A stretch of DNA of 11,417 bases from an uncultured Lachnospiraceae bacterium. Its GTDB lineage: Bacteria; Bacillota_A; Clostridia; Lachnospirales; Lachnospiraceae. A program made the translations under genes and the position numbers. The notes under the pieces are model-generated. The model was not told the DNA's origin and did not search any database. It worked only from the letters and a program-made list of their open reading frames with translations. Shown here piece by piece: positions 6,610-11,417 of the stretch (within the stretch, counting starts at the first letter, position 1; each line of letters opens with the position of its first letter). The stretch lies in NCBI GenBank assembly GCA_946630765.1, contig CAMOZF010000028.1:1-11417 (forward strand), read 5' to 3'.

Positions 6610-6623
6610 TTATTCGCGAATAA
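6610..6623. repeat. Perfect 14-bp palindrome in the scfA leader
   Basis: TTATTCGCGAATAA is a perfect dyad, 7 nt before the GGGAGA ribosome site of scfA. It could be a regulator site or a small hairpin that affects ribosome access. No family of binding protein is recognised. Confidence 0.4.
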
Positions 6624-6644
6624 ATCGATGGGAGAGATGTAGAC

Positions 6645-6791
6645 ATGGAAAGAATCAAGACACTCGAAACCAGAGACCTTTGTGAAAGTGCAAAGAAGGG
6701 CGGATGCGGCGAATGCCAGACCTCCTGCCAGTCTGCATGCAAGACCAGCTGTGGTGTTGCCAATCAGGCCTGCGAAAACGAGGACAAGTAA
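6645..6791 (+). CDS. scfA: SCIFF ranthipeptide precursor (six Cys in forty-five)
   Basis: This is a 48-residue peptide, too short for most gene finders. The ATG at 6645 follows GGGAGA (6630-6635) by 9 nt. The leader part MERIKTLETRDL matches the common M-K-x-I-K-T-L start of the family. The core has the six family cysteines C21, C24, C28, C32, C36 and C43 in CGECQTSCQSACKTSC and ANQAC. There is one extra cysteine, C13, at the end of the leader. The residue after the fifth core cysteine is Gly37. The neighbouring radical SAM enzyme would install Cys-to-residue thioether bonds. The gene has its own promoter and is followed by a strong hairpin, so it is probably made in excess over the maturase. 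The biological role of SCIFF peptides is not known. Confidence 0.95.
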   Translation: MERIKTLETRDLCESAKKGGCGECQTSCQSACKTSCGVANQACENEDK

Positions 6792-6809
6792 AGCGGTTTT
6801 TTCTGCACA

Positions 6810-6866
6810 CCGTCCCGGAAACTCTGAGCGCGGTTTTATCGCGCGGGTTTCGGGACGGTTTTTGTT
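6810..6866 (+). terminator. Terminator/attenuator between scfA and scfB
   Basis: CCGTCCCG...AAAC (6810-6822) pairs with GTTTCGGGACGG (6847-6858) with one bulged G, and an inner GCGCG/CGCGC helix closes a GTTTTAT loop. TTTTT, G and TTT follow. No promoter is seen before scfB, so partial read-through probably supplies the maturase. Confidence 0.85.
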
Positions 6867-6872
6867 TGTTAA

Positions 6873-6953
6873 GGCCGGAGAATGTGTGCATGCTTGCATG
6901 CGAAACATTCGAAGGCCGACGTACATCGAAGCGGCTGAGCCGCGAGATGTCGT
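6873..6953 (+). other. Two-hairpin leader in front of scfB
   Basis: Hairpin 1 (6873-6917) is nested: GGCC/GGCC, then GAATGT/ACATTC, then GCATGC/GCATGC around TT. Hairpin 2 (6917-6953) has CGAC..ATC (with a GTA bulge) against GATGTCG and an inner GCGGC/GCCGC around TGA. The ribosome site GGAGGA (6974-6979) lies 21 nt further on. I know no RNA family that matches; an RNA stability or coupling role is inference. Confidence 0.45.
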
Positions 6954-6983
6954 ATATACAGGATGTAGAAAGCGGAGGAATCT

Positions 6984-8432
6984 ATGGTTCATCAGTATCA
7001 TCTGAATGGCTATCATATTGTGCTGGACACCTGCTCCGGGTCGATCCACAGCGTCGATGAAGTGGCCTACGACATCATTGAAATGTTCCCTTCTTTTACG
7101 GAGGATGAGATCGTAGCGGCGCTTCTTGAGAAATACAGCGGCCGCGAGGACGTCACGGAGGAAGAGCTTCGGCTTTGTATAGAGGACGTGAAGGCATTAA
7201 GAGAGGCCGGAAAGCTGTTCACCCCCGACAATTTCTCGGAAATCGCGGGAACCTTCAAGGAGCGCTCGGGCGACGTCGTAAAAGCGCTGTGCCTGCATGT
7301 CGCGCACACCTGCAACCTGAACTGTTCGTACTGCTTCGCTTCGCAGGGACGTTTCCACGGCGAGCGGGCGATCATGTCCTTCGAAGTGGGGAAGCAGGCG
7401 CTGGATTTTCTGGTGGAACATTCGGGCACGCGGCGGAATCTCGAGGTGGACTTTTTCGGCGGCGAGCCGCTGATGAACTGGGAAGTTGTCAAGCAGCTCG
7501 TGGCCTACGCCAGGAGCATTGAGAAAGAAAAGAATAAAAACTTCCGCTTCACGCTCACGACGAACGGCATGCTGATCGACGACGACGTGATTGATTTCGC
7601 GAACCGCGAGATGAGCAATGTCGTGCTCTCGCTGGACGGCCGCAAGGAGACCCATGACCGGCTGCGTGTGGACTACGCCGGGAACGGCAGCTATGACCGG
7701 ATTGTGCCGAAGTTCCAGAAGCTCGTCAAGGCCCGCGGCGACCGGGGCTATTATATGCGCGGAACCTTCACGCACGCGAACCCGGACTTCACGAAGGATC
7801 TTCTTCATATGGCGGATCTCGGCTTTACGGAGCTTTCGATGGAGCCCGTTGTCTGCGCACCCGATGATCCGGCGGCACTGACCCCGACGGACATCGAGAC
7901 CGTGAAGGAGCAGTACGAAATCCTTGCGAAGGAAATGCTCCGGCGGCAGCGGGAAGGCCATCCGATCACCTTCTACCACTATATGCTCGATCTTCAGGGC
8001 GGGCCCTGCATCTACAAAAGAATCTCGGGCTGCGGCTCGGGCACGGAATATATGGCGGTCACGCCCTGGGGCGATCTGTATCCCTGCCACCAGTTTGTCG
8101 GCGAGGAGGCGTACCGGCTCGGCGACGTGTGGAACGGCGTGACCAATACCGCACTTCGGGAAGAGTTCCGCGCCTGCAACGCTTATGCGCGGCCGGAATG
8201 CAAGGACTGCTGGGCAAAATTCTACTGCTCCGGCGGCTGCGCGGCCAATGCCTTCCACGCCTCCGGCTCAATCCGGGGCGTCTATGAACCGGGCTGCGAG
8301 CTTTTCAGAAAGCGGATTGAGTGTGCGATTATGATGAAGGTTGCGGAAGCCTCGGATCCCGAGCTTCAGAAATACGCGAAGGCCGCGCCTGCCGGATTTG
8401 CTGAGGATTGTGAGGACTGCGAAGGCTGCTGA
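6984..8432 (+). CDS. scfB: SCIFF peptide maturase, radical SAM/SPASM thioether-forming enzyme
   Basis: This is a 482-residue cytosolic enzyme with an ATG 4 nt after GGAGGA. Residues about 1-85 (MVHQYHLNGYHIVLDTCSGS onward) form the N-terminal peptide-recognition region typical of this family. The radical SAM cluster is CNLNCSYC (C110, C114, C117). The SPASM pattern is complete: C350-x12-G363-x4-C368, then C406-x2-C409-x5-C415-x3-C419, then C438; these bind two auxiliary Fe-S clusters. C342, C398 and C447 are further cysteines. The enzyme makes thioether bonds in the ScfA core by hydrogen abstraction with the 5'-deoxyadenosyl radical (established for the family; the known members CteB and Tte1186 act this way). 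The extreme C-terminus is an acidic, Cys-rich tail, EDCEDCEGC. Codon use is like lon and scfA, so the locus looks native. Confidence 0.96.
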   Translation: MVHQYHLNGYHIVLDTCSGSIHSVDEVAYDIIEMFPSFTEDEIVAALLEKYSGREDVTEEELRLCIEDVKALREAGKLFTPDNFSEIAGTFKERSGDVVKALCLHVAHTCNLNCSYCFASQGRFHGERAIMSFEVGKQALDFLVEHSGTRRNLEVDFFGGEPLMNWEVVKQLVAYARSIEKEKNKNFRFTLTTNGMLIDDDVIDFANREMSNVVLSLDGRKETHDRLRVDYAGNGSYDRIVPKFQKLVKARGDRGYYMRGTFTHANPDFTKDLLHMADLGFTELSMEPVVCAPDDPAALTPTDIETVKEQYEILAKEMLRRQREGHPITFYHYMLDLQGGPCIYKRISGCGSGTEYMAVTPWGDLYPCHQFVGEEAYRLGDVWNGVTNTALREEFRACNAYARPECKDCWAKFYCSGGCAANAFHASGSIRGVYEPGCELFRKRIECAIMMKVAEASDPELQKYAKAAPAGFAEDCEDCEGC

Positions 8433-8471
8433 TCGGCAGAATCCGGAGGACACAAAAGCTTCACAAAAAAA

Positions 8472-8498
8472 TTAGCACTCACCGTTGACAAGTGCTAA
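8472..8498. promoter_or_regulatory. CIRCE operator (HrcA binding site)
   Basis: TTAGCACTC, nine bases, then AAGTGCTAA. The established CIRCE consensus is TTAGCACTC-N9-GAGTGCTAA; the only difference is G to A in the first base of the right arm. It overlaps the hsp20 -35 box, so HrcA would block initiation until heat shock releases it. Confidence 0.93.
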
Positions 8499-8513
8499 CA
8501 AAAGTGCTATAAC
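8485..8513 (+). promoter_or_regulatory. hsp20 promoter inside the CIRCE element
   Basis: TTGACA (8485-8490), a 17-nt spacer and TATAAC (8508-8513) with TGC before the -10 (extended -10). The -35 box straddles the CIRCE spacer and right arm. Transcription would start near 8520. Confidence 0.88.
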
Positions 8514-8662
8514 ATAGTCAGAACAAAGGAACAGAGAAGACCAAAAGGACTGAAGTTCCATTGATCCAAACCCTCCGTCCCATTGCTCAAGAGCAGTGAT
8601 GATCCGGCGGCGAAAAGCCGCACGGGGAAGTCGCAAATATTGAGTAAAGGAGGAAATGACTT
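8514..8662 (+). other. hsp20 5' untranslated region with small hairpins
   Basis: About 140 nt with no gene. CATTGC/GCAGTG (8580-8599 region) and GCGGC/GCCGC around GAAAA (8607-8621) form local hairpins. CCTCC (8572-8576) can pair with GGAGG of the ribosome site (8649-8653), a possible heat-labile lock. There is no clear ROSE or FourU motif. Confidence 0.35.
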
Positions 8663-9112
8663 ATGTTACTGCCCAGTATTTTTGGAGAAAATTTATTTGA
8701 TGACTGGTTCGATTTCCCGGATTTTCGGGATCTCGATCGTACCGAACGGAAGCTTTACGGAAGACATGCAGACCGGCTGATGAAGACCGATGTACACGAG
8801 ATGGAAGACCACTATGAAGTGGATATTGATCTTCCGGGCTTCAAGAAAGAAGAGATTACGCTGGAGCTTCAGAACGGCTATCTGACCGTCAGCGCCGCAA
8901 AGGGTCTCGACCAGGACGACAAGAACAAGAAGGGTAAACTGATCCGCCAGGAGCGTTACGCCGGCGCCATGCAGCGAAGCTTCTATGTCGGCGACGAGCT
9001 TAAGGAAGAAGACGTCAAGGCCTCCTTCAAGCACGGCGTCCTGAGCCTCGAGCTTCCGAAGAAACAGCAGCCGAATCTCCCCGAGAAGAAGACCATTATG
9101 ATTGAAGGATAA
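8663..9112 (+). CDS. Small heat-shock protein, Hsp20/alpha-crystallin family
   Basis: This is a 149-residue ATP-independent holdase chaperone, normal for bacterial Hsp20. AAGGAGG (8647-8653) lies 9 nt before the ATG. The N-terminal arm (1-38) is aromatic and acidic (FDDWFDFPDFRD), as is common. The alpha-crystallin domain spans about 40-135: TDVHEMEDHYEVDIDLPGFK at the first strands, then ELQNGYLTVSA, RSFYVGDEL and the signature FKHGVLSLELPK. The C-terminal I-x-I motif is present as IMI in KKTIMIEG and would dock subunits in the oligomer. Control is by the CIRCE/HrcA promoter upstream. It is monocistronic, ending at a strong hairpin. Confidence 0.96.
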   Translation: MLLPSIFGENLFDDWFDFPDFRDLDRTERKLYGRHADRLMKTDVHEMEDHYEVDIDLPGFKKEEITLELQNGYLTVSAAKGLDQDDKNKKGKLIRQERYAGAMQRSFYVGDELKEEDVKASFKHGVLSLELPKKQQPNLPEKKTIMIEG

Positions 9113-9118
9113 CAGAAC

Positions 9119-9148
9119 CGGGCCGCCGCACATTCGTGCGGCGGCCCG
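9119..9148 (+). terminator. hsp20 terminator hairpin
   Basis: A perfect 13-bp G+C-rich stem (CGGGCCGCCGCAC with its complement) carries an ATTC loop, 7 nt after the stop codon. No T run follows directly. It begins with ACAGAACCGGG (9112-9122), the same start as the hairpin at 10426. Confidence 0.7.
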
Positions 9149-9156
9149 ATCTACTA

Positions 9157-9223
9157 AGAGGCAAACAAGGGCCCTGCGCTCACAACGTTCCAGGCGTTCG
9201 CGCAGGGCCCTTGTTTTGCCTCT
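9157..9223. terminator. Long hairpin between converging hsp20 and the minus-strand membrane-protein gene
   Basis: Arms 9157-9179 and 9200-9223 are complementary over 23 pairs with one extra A (AGAGGCAAA against TTTTGCCTCT, then CAAGGGCCCTGCGC and its complement). The loop contains AACG/CGTT. TTGTTTT is embedded in the right arm. The structure ends 1 nt before the stop codon of the minus-strand gene. It is probably the shared terminator for both strands. Confidence 0.7.
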
Positions 9224-9224
9224 A

Positions 9225-9626
9225 TTACTCCTCCGGACTAAAAATATATTCTTCTACTTCTACAGGGATGGAGCGTTGGAGCTCTTTATAGTCAATATAT
9301 AATGCCCAACCAAGTCCTAATAAAACAATTATGACAGCTATTGCGATGATCATTGCGATTCGACGCAGATTCTTATTTTTATTGATTGATGGAATCAGAG
9401 ATTCGGGATTAAGCTGACTGTAATAATCGAAAGCGATTTCCTGCGGAGTTCCAATGCGCTCATACAGATCCTGAATTGTAGATTCGGGATTCTCTGAGAT
9501 AAGAGCATTCGCCTGATTCTCTATGTCCTGAAGGAGCGCATTTTCTTTCTTTCGGACACTGTATAAGAGAGCCTTGATTTGTTTGATATATGTATCAGTT
9601 AACTTATTTGACTCATCTTTTCTCAT
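9225..9626 (-). CDS. Single-pass membrane protein coupled to PadR regulator
   Basis: This is a 133-residue protein. The ribosome site GGAGGAGA sits inside the end of the upstream padR-like gene and the two coding regions overlap by 14 nt, so translation is coupled. Residues 1-75 are helical and charged; TIQDLYERIGTPQEIAFDYY resembles the HAAS/DUF1700-type cytosolic domains (a GTPxxIA motif) that are regularly encoded after PadR regulators. Residues 90-111 form one membrane helix (IAMIIAIAVIIVLLGLGWAL), followed by a short exterior tail rich in Glu (EVEEY). By analogy with PadR-partner membrane proteins it may report envelope state or hold the regulator; that is inference. The gene is clearly richer in A+T than lon or hsp20. 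Confidence 0.8.
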   Translation of the reverse strand: MRKDESNKLTDTYIKQIKALLYSVRKKENALLQDIENQANALISENPESTIQDLYERIGTPQEIAFDYYSQLNPESLIPSINKNKNLRRIAMIIAIAVIIVLLGLGWALYIDYKELQRSIPVEVEEYIFSPEE

Positions 9627-9969
9627 TAGGACAATCTCCTCCTATACTGGAATGAAATAAATCTTCAAACCCCTTCATAGTGCGTTCATACGACATCGTG
9701 AGTTCACGCAAATATTGTTTCCCGGGTTCTTCCAGATGATAATATACTCTTTTCATTCTTTTTCCTATTTGTACAGTATACTGACTGATATATCCTGCTT
9801 CCTGTAGTTTATAAGCGGCAATATAGATCGCGTTTTGTGTAAGAACTACATTACCGTTGGAATTTTGAATTGCAGCCTGGACGAGCTCATAAATATAACA
9901 ATCCCGCTGATTCAAAAAATACAGAATAATAAAGTCAGCAATTCCACTTAAAAAAATATTCTTGTTCAT
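9613..9969 (-). CDS. PadR-family transcriptional regulator
   Basis: This is a 118-residue protein from the ATG at 9969. The frame stays open to another ATG at 10029, but the best -10 box (10044-10039) would put the transcript start about there, so the longer form would be nearly leaderless; the shorter start also gives the usual PadR beginning (MNKNIFLSGIADFIILYFL). The winged helix is visible: helix 1 (LSGIADFIILYFL), helix 2 (YIYELVQAAI), recognition region (VVLTQNAIYIAAYKLQEAGY) and the wing (ISQYTVQIGKRMKRVYYHLE followed by EPGKQYL). Family members repress nearby genes and themselves. The ribosome site is weak (GAG about 10 nt upstream). The same transcript carries the membrane protein gene. 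Confidence 0.88.
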   Translation of the reverse strand: MNKNIFLSGIADFIILYFLNQRDCYIYELVQAAIQNSNGNVVLTQNAIYIAAYKLQEAGYISQYTVQIGKRMKRVYYHLEEPGKQYLRELTMSYERTMKGFEDLFHSSIGGDCPNEKR

Positions 9970-10038
9970 AAGGCATTGCTCTTTTTCTGCATAATTATTG
10001 TATTTATAGCTGAGAGGATTTGAAAACATGATACATCA

Positions 10039-10044
10039 ATTATA
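10039..10044 (-). promoter_or_regulatory. -10 box for the padR operon
   Basis: A perfect TATAAT on the minus strand, preceded by TTGTA. The -35 position holds only TTATTT at 17 nt, so strength is uncertain. The start would lie near 10032, about 60 nt before the ATG at 9969. Confidence 0.5.
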
Positions 10045-10079
10045 TACAATTCTCAATATTTAAATAATTTAAATATATA

Positions 10080-10108
10080 TTGACTTTAGGCTTGTTAAGT
10101 GATATACA
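10080..10108 (+). promoter_or_regulatory. Promoter of the small two-TM protein gene
   Basis: TTGACT (10080-10085), a 17-nt spacer and TATACA (10103-10108) with TGA before the -10 (extended -10). It diverges from the padR operon; the 110-bp A+T-rich gap is the natural place for a PadR operator. Confidence 0.7.
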
Positions 10109-10181
10109 TTAAAACAAAGAACAGTGCGCCATGTTTTATGATCAAATGTTATGGAAGAAGTTTCTGAGTAGGAGGGTTGAA

Positions 10182-10406
10182 ATGAAAAGAAGCAAGCTTG
10201 TCATACTGATTATTAATTTGCTGTTTGTTTCTGTCGCCGTCATAGTCGCTATAGTATCTGTAGTACGTCTACTGTCTGTAAACTATGTCAGTGAAGGAAT
10301 CGGTCTGGTATCGGAGATTTTTTTGAGCGCAGTCGTTGTCCTTATTCCATTGCTTATCATTGATGTAGCATATCTGTTAGTCCGGGAATTAAAGCGGAAA
10401 GACTGA
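10182..10406 (+). CDS. Small two-TM membrane protein, function unknown
   Basis: This is a 74-residue protein. I take the ATG at 10182 because AGGAGG (10170-10175) is 6 nt upstream; in-frame ATGs at 10131 and 10146 have no ribosome site. KRSK at the N-terminus is followed by a membrane helix (about 6-28, LVILIINLLFVSVAVIVAIV), a short exterior loop (LLSVNYVSEG) and a second helix (about 43-67, FLSAVVVLIPLLIIDVAYLL), ending with RELKRKD. Both ends are positive and should be cytosolic. The length and topology resemble small Gram-positive proteins encoded beside PadR genes. No enzymatic motif is seen. Confidence 0.75.
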   Translation: MKRSKLVILIINLLFVSVAVIVAIVSVVRLLSVNYVSEGIGLVSEIFLSAVVVLIPLLIIDVAYLLVRELKRKD

Positions 10407-10425
10407 AGCACACTGATATTGTCTG

Positions 10426-10469
10426 ACAGAACCGGGGCGGCGCACTTACGTGCGCCGCCCCGGTTCTGT
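10426..10469. terminator. Perfect 20-bp hairpin after the two-TM gene
   Basis: ACAGAACCGGGGCGGCGCAC pairs without a mismatch with 10450-10469 around TTAC. A short T-rich tail (TTATCCTT) follows on the plus strand. It shares its first 11 bases and overall plan with the hsp20 hairpin at 9112-9148. Confidence 0.7.
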
Positions 10470-10477
10470 TATCCTTC

Positions 10478-10631
10478 TGTCATCCCGAGCGCAGCGAGGG
10501 ATCCCATCACTTCGTCGCAGCCTGTATGGGATGTCCCCACCCGCCTTCGGCTCGGTATGGCGCAAGATGAAATCCAGGATTTCTGTGCGCCCATATCGAC
10601 TGCGGCCTTGCGGCCTGCGCTCGACATGACA
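10478..10631. repeat. 154-bp multi-arm inverted-repeat element (MITE/REP-like)
   Basis: The ends are 17-bp inverted repeats with two mismatches: TGTCATCCCGAGCGCAG (10478-10494) and CTGCGCTCGACATGACA (10615-10631). Internal arms are ATCCCAT/ATGGGAT (10501-10507/10526-10532), GGCGCA/TGCGCC (10559-10564/10586-10591) enclosing GAAATCC/GGATTTC, and GCGGCC/GCGGCC near 10602-10615. The TGTCATCCCGAGCG-type end is a pattern I know from dispersed intergenic repeats in several bacteria. There is no coding potential. It lies just past the end of the DUF362 gene. Confidence 0.6.
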
Positions 10632-10658
10632 CGGAGGGGACCGTATTTTGAAAAAAAC

Positions 10659-11417
10659 TTAAGCTCTCATCTGCGGGAAGGGCTTCAGGCCGACGACTGC
10701 GTCGGCGGAGGTCATGCGCTGTTCGTCGTTGTCGAGGTCGATCATGACGTAGCGGTCGTTGCCCATGCCGAGCTCCTTCATGTAGGAAAGCTGACGGAGG
10801 CCGTGACGCGAGACGATCCGCTCAACCATGGCCTTCTGGTCTTCTTCCTTCATCGCGAAGAGGATGTCGACGCAGGCCTGGTCGAGGGCGAGGATGTCGA
10901 GAGAGGCCAGGATGCCGACGTTCGGGGTCTTGACGGGCTCTGCGGCAATGCCTTCACAGTCGCAGGAAACCGACATATTGCGCATCACATTGATGTAGGA
11001 AATGTTCTTGCCGAAGTAGTCGATCGTAGCCTTGGTGGACTCGGAGATCTTCTCCATCAGCTCTTCTTCAGAAACGCCCCACTGGTCGCCGTTCTTCGCG
11101 TGAATCATGCCTTTACCGATGCGGCCGTCTGCGCAGCCGATACCGATATTCTTGTTGGAGCCGCCGAAGCCGCCCATGGTGTGGCCCTTGAAATGGGTCA
11201 GCACGAGAAGGGAATCGTAGTTCGTCATGTGATCGCCGACGTACATTTCGCTGAACCATTTGCCGCCCTTGACAGGAAGGGTCGTGGTGCCGTCTTCGTC
11301 CATGATGTCGACCGGGCAGAAGGTCCAGCCGTTCACTTCGAGGGTCTTTCTGTGCTGCGGAGTGGTGTAGCGGTCGCCCTCATAATAGGTGTTGGTCTCG
11401 ACGATCGTTGCATCGGG
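10659..11417 (-). CDS. DUF362 family protein (5' end outside window)
   Basis: The visible 252 residues are open through the right edge: the codons at 11417-11337 (PDATIVETNTYYEGDRYTTP onward) continue in frame, so the GTG at 11336 is not the true start. The family pattern is clear: SLLVLTHFKGHTMGGFGGSN, then KNIGIGCADGRIGKGMIHAK, VMRNMSVSCDCEGIAAEPVK, and LDILALDQACVDIL. The cysteines C-x-C in SCDCEG and in GIGCADG could hold a metal or Fe-S centre, as is assumed for members annotated as Fe-S centre proteins; the reaction is unknown. Family members are usually longer than 350 residues, so about a third is missing. There is no clear hairpin terminator within 27 bp; the repeat at 10478-10631 may serve. 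Confidence 0.88.
   Translation of the reverse strand, partial: PDATIVETNTYYEGDRYTTPQHRKTLEVNGWTFCPVDIMDEDGTTTLPVKGGKWFSEMYVGDHMTNYDSLLVLTHFKGHTMGGFGGSNKNIGIGCADGRIGKGMIHAKNGDQWGVSEEELMEKISESTKATIDYFGKNISYINVMRNMSVSCDCEGIAAEPVKTPNVGILASLDILALDQACVDILFAMKEEDQKAMVERIVSRHGLRQLSYMKELGMGNDRYVMIDLDNDEQRMTSADAVVGLKPFPQMRA

Noticed and set aside
7197..8258. Minus-strand open frame (353 codons) inside scfB
   Set aside because: Shadow of the radical SAM gene; no recognisable motif, and it would abolish the complete SPASM pattern on the other strand.
8583..8780. Plus-strand 65-codon frame over the hsp20 leader
   Set aside because: It overlaps hsp20 in another frame, and the clear AAGGAGG site serves the ATG at 8663.
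10478..10631. CRISPR array
   Set aside because: The repeats are inverted pairs forming hairpins, not evenly spaced direct repeats, and no cas gene is present.

Overview
The window looks like part of a Clostridia chromosome of moderate to high G+C, probably Lachnospiraceae or a close relative. The main reasons are the SCIFF precursor peptide next to its radical SAM/SPASM maturase (a near-universal clostridial pair), a CIRCE operator, strong AGGAGG ribosome sites, and an HTH protein of a clostridial type beside a Hanks-type kinase. The genus cannot be fixed from the sequence alone.

Layout from left to right. (1) A membrane-anchored Ser/Thr kinase (minus strand, cut by the left edge) is divergent from an XRE-like HTH protein. 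(2) A two-gene unit encodes a VanZ-like membrane protein and an exported protein with two tandem copies of the same domain; it converges with a tRNA-Cys gene across a bidirectional terminator. (3) A TetR-family regulator with its own strong promoter is followed by a 154-nt intergenic block that folds into a compact four-way junction, and then by lon (ATP-dependent protease). (4) The scf locus has a promoter, the 48-aa SCIFF precursor (scfA), a hairpin terminator/attenuator, a structured leader and the maturase (scfB). (5) An hsp20 gene is driven by a consensus-like promoter that lies inside a CIRCE (HrcA) operator. (6) A visibly A+T-rich block holds a PadR regulator, a translationally coupled single-pass membrane protein and a divergent small two-TM protein. 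It is bracketed by two related terminator hairpins that differ by compensatory base-pair changes, which suggests an acquired cassette. (7) A 154-bp multi-arm inverted-repeat element and a DUF362 protein gene (cut by the right edge) close the window.

How the parts work together. lon and hsp20 are proteostasis genes, and the CIRCE site places hsp20 under heat-shock control by HrcA. scfA and scfB make a thioether-bridged (ranthipeptide) product of unknown function. The PadR block has the usual form of a self-regulated membrane-stress module, but its ligand is unknown. The item that best fits an undescribed element is the junction-like structure at 4025-4178 upstream of lon: all four helices are visible by eye, with one nucleotide between neighbouring helices and a tandem G-A motif in the last arm. 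It could be a structured leader RNA or a cloverleaf-type MITE; flanking TAATAC direct repeats favour the second reading but do not prove it.
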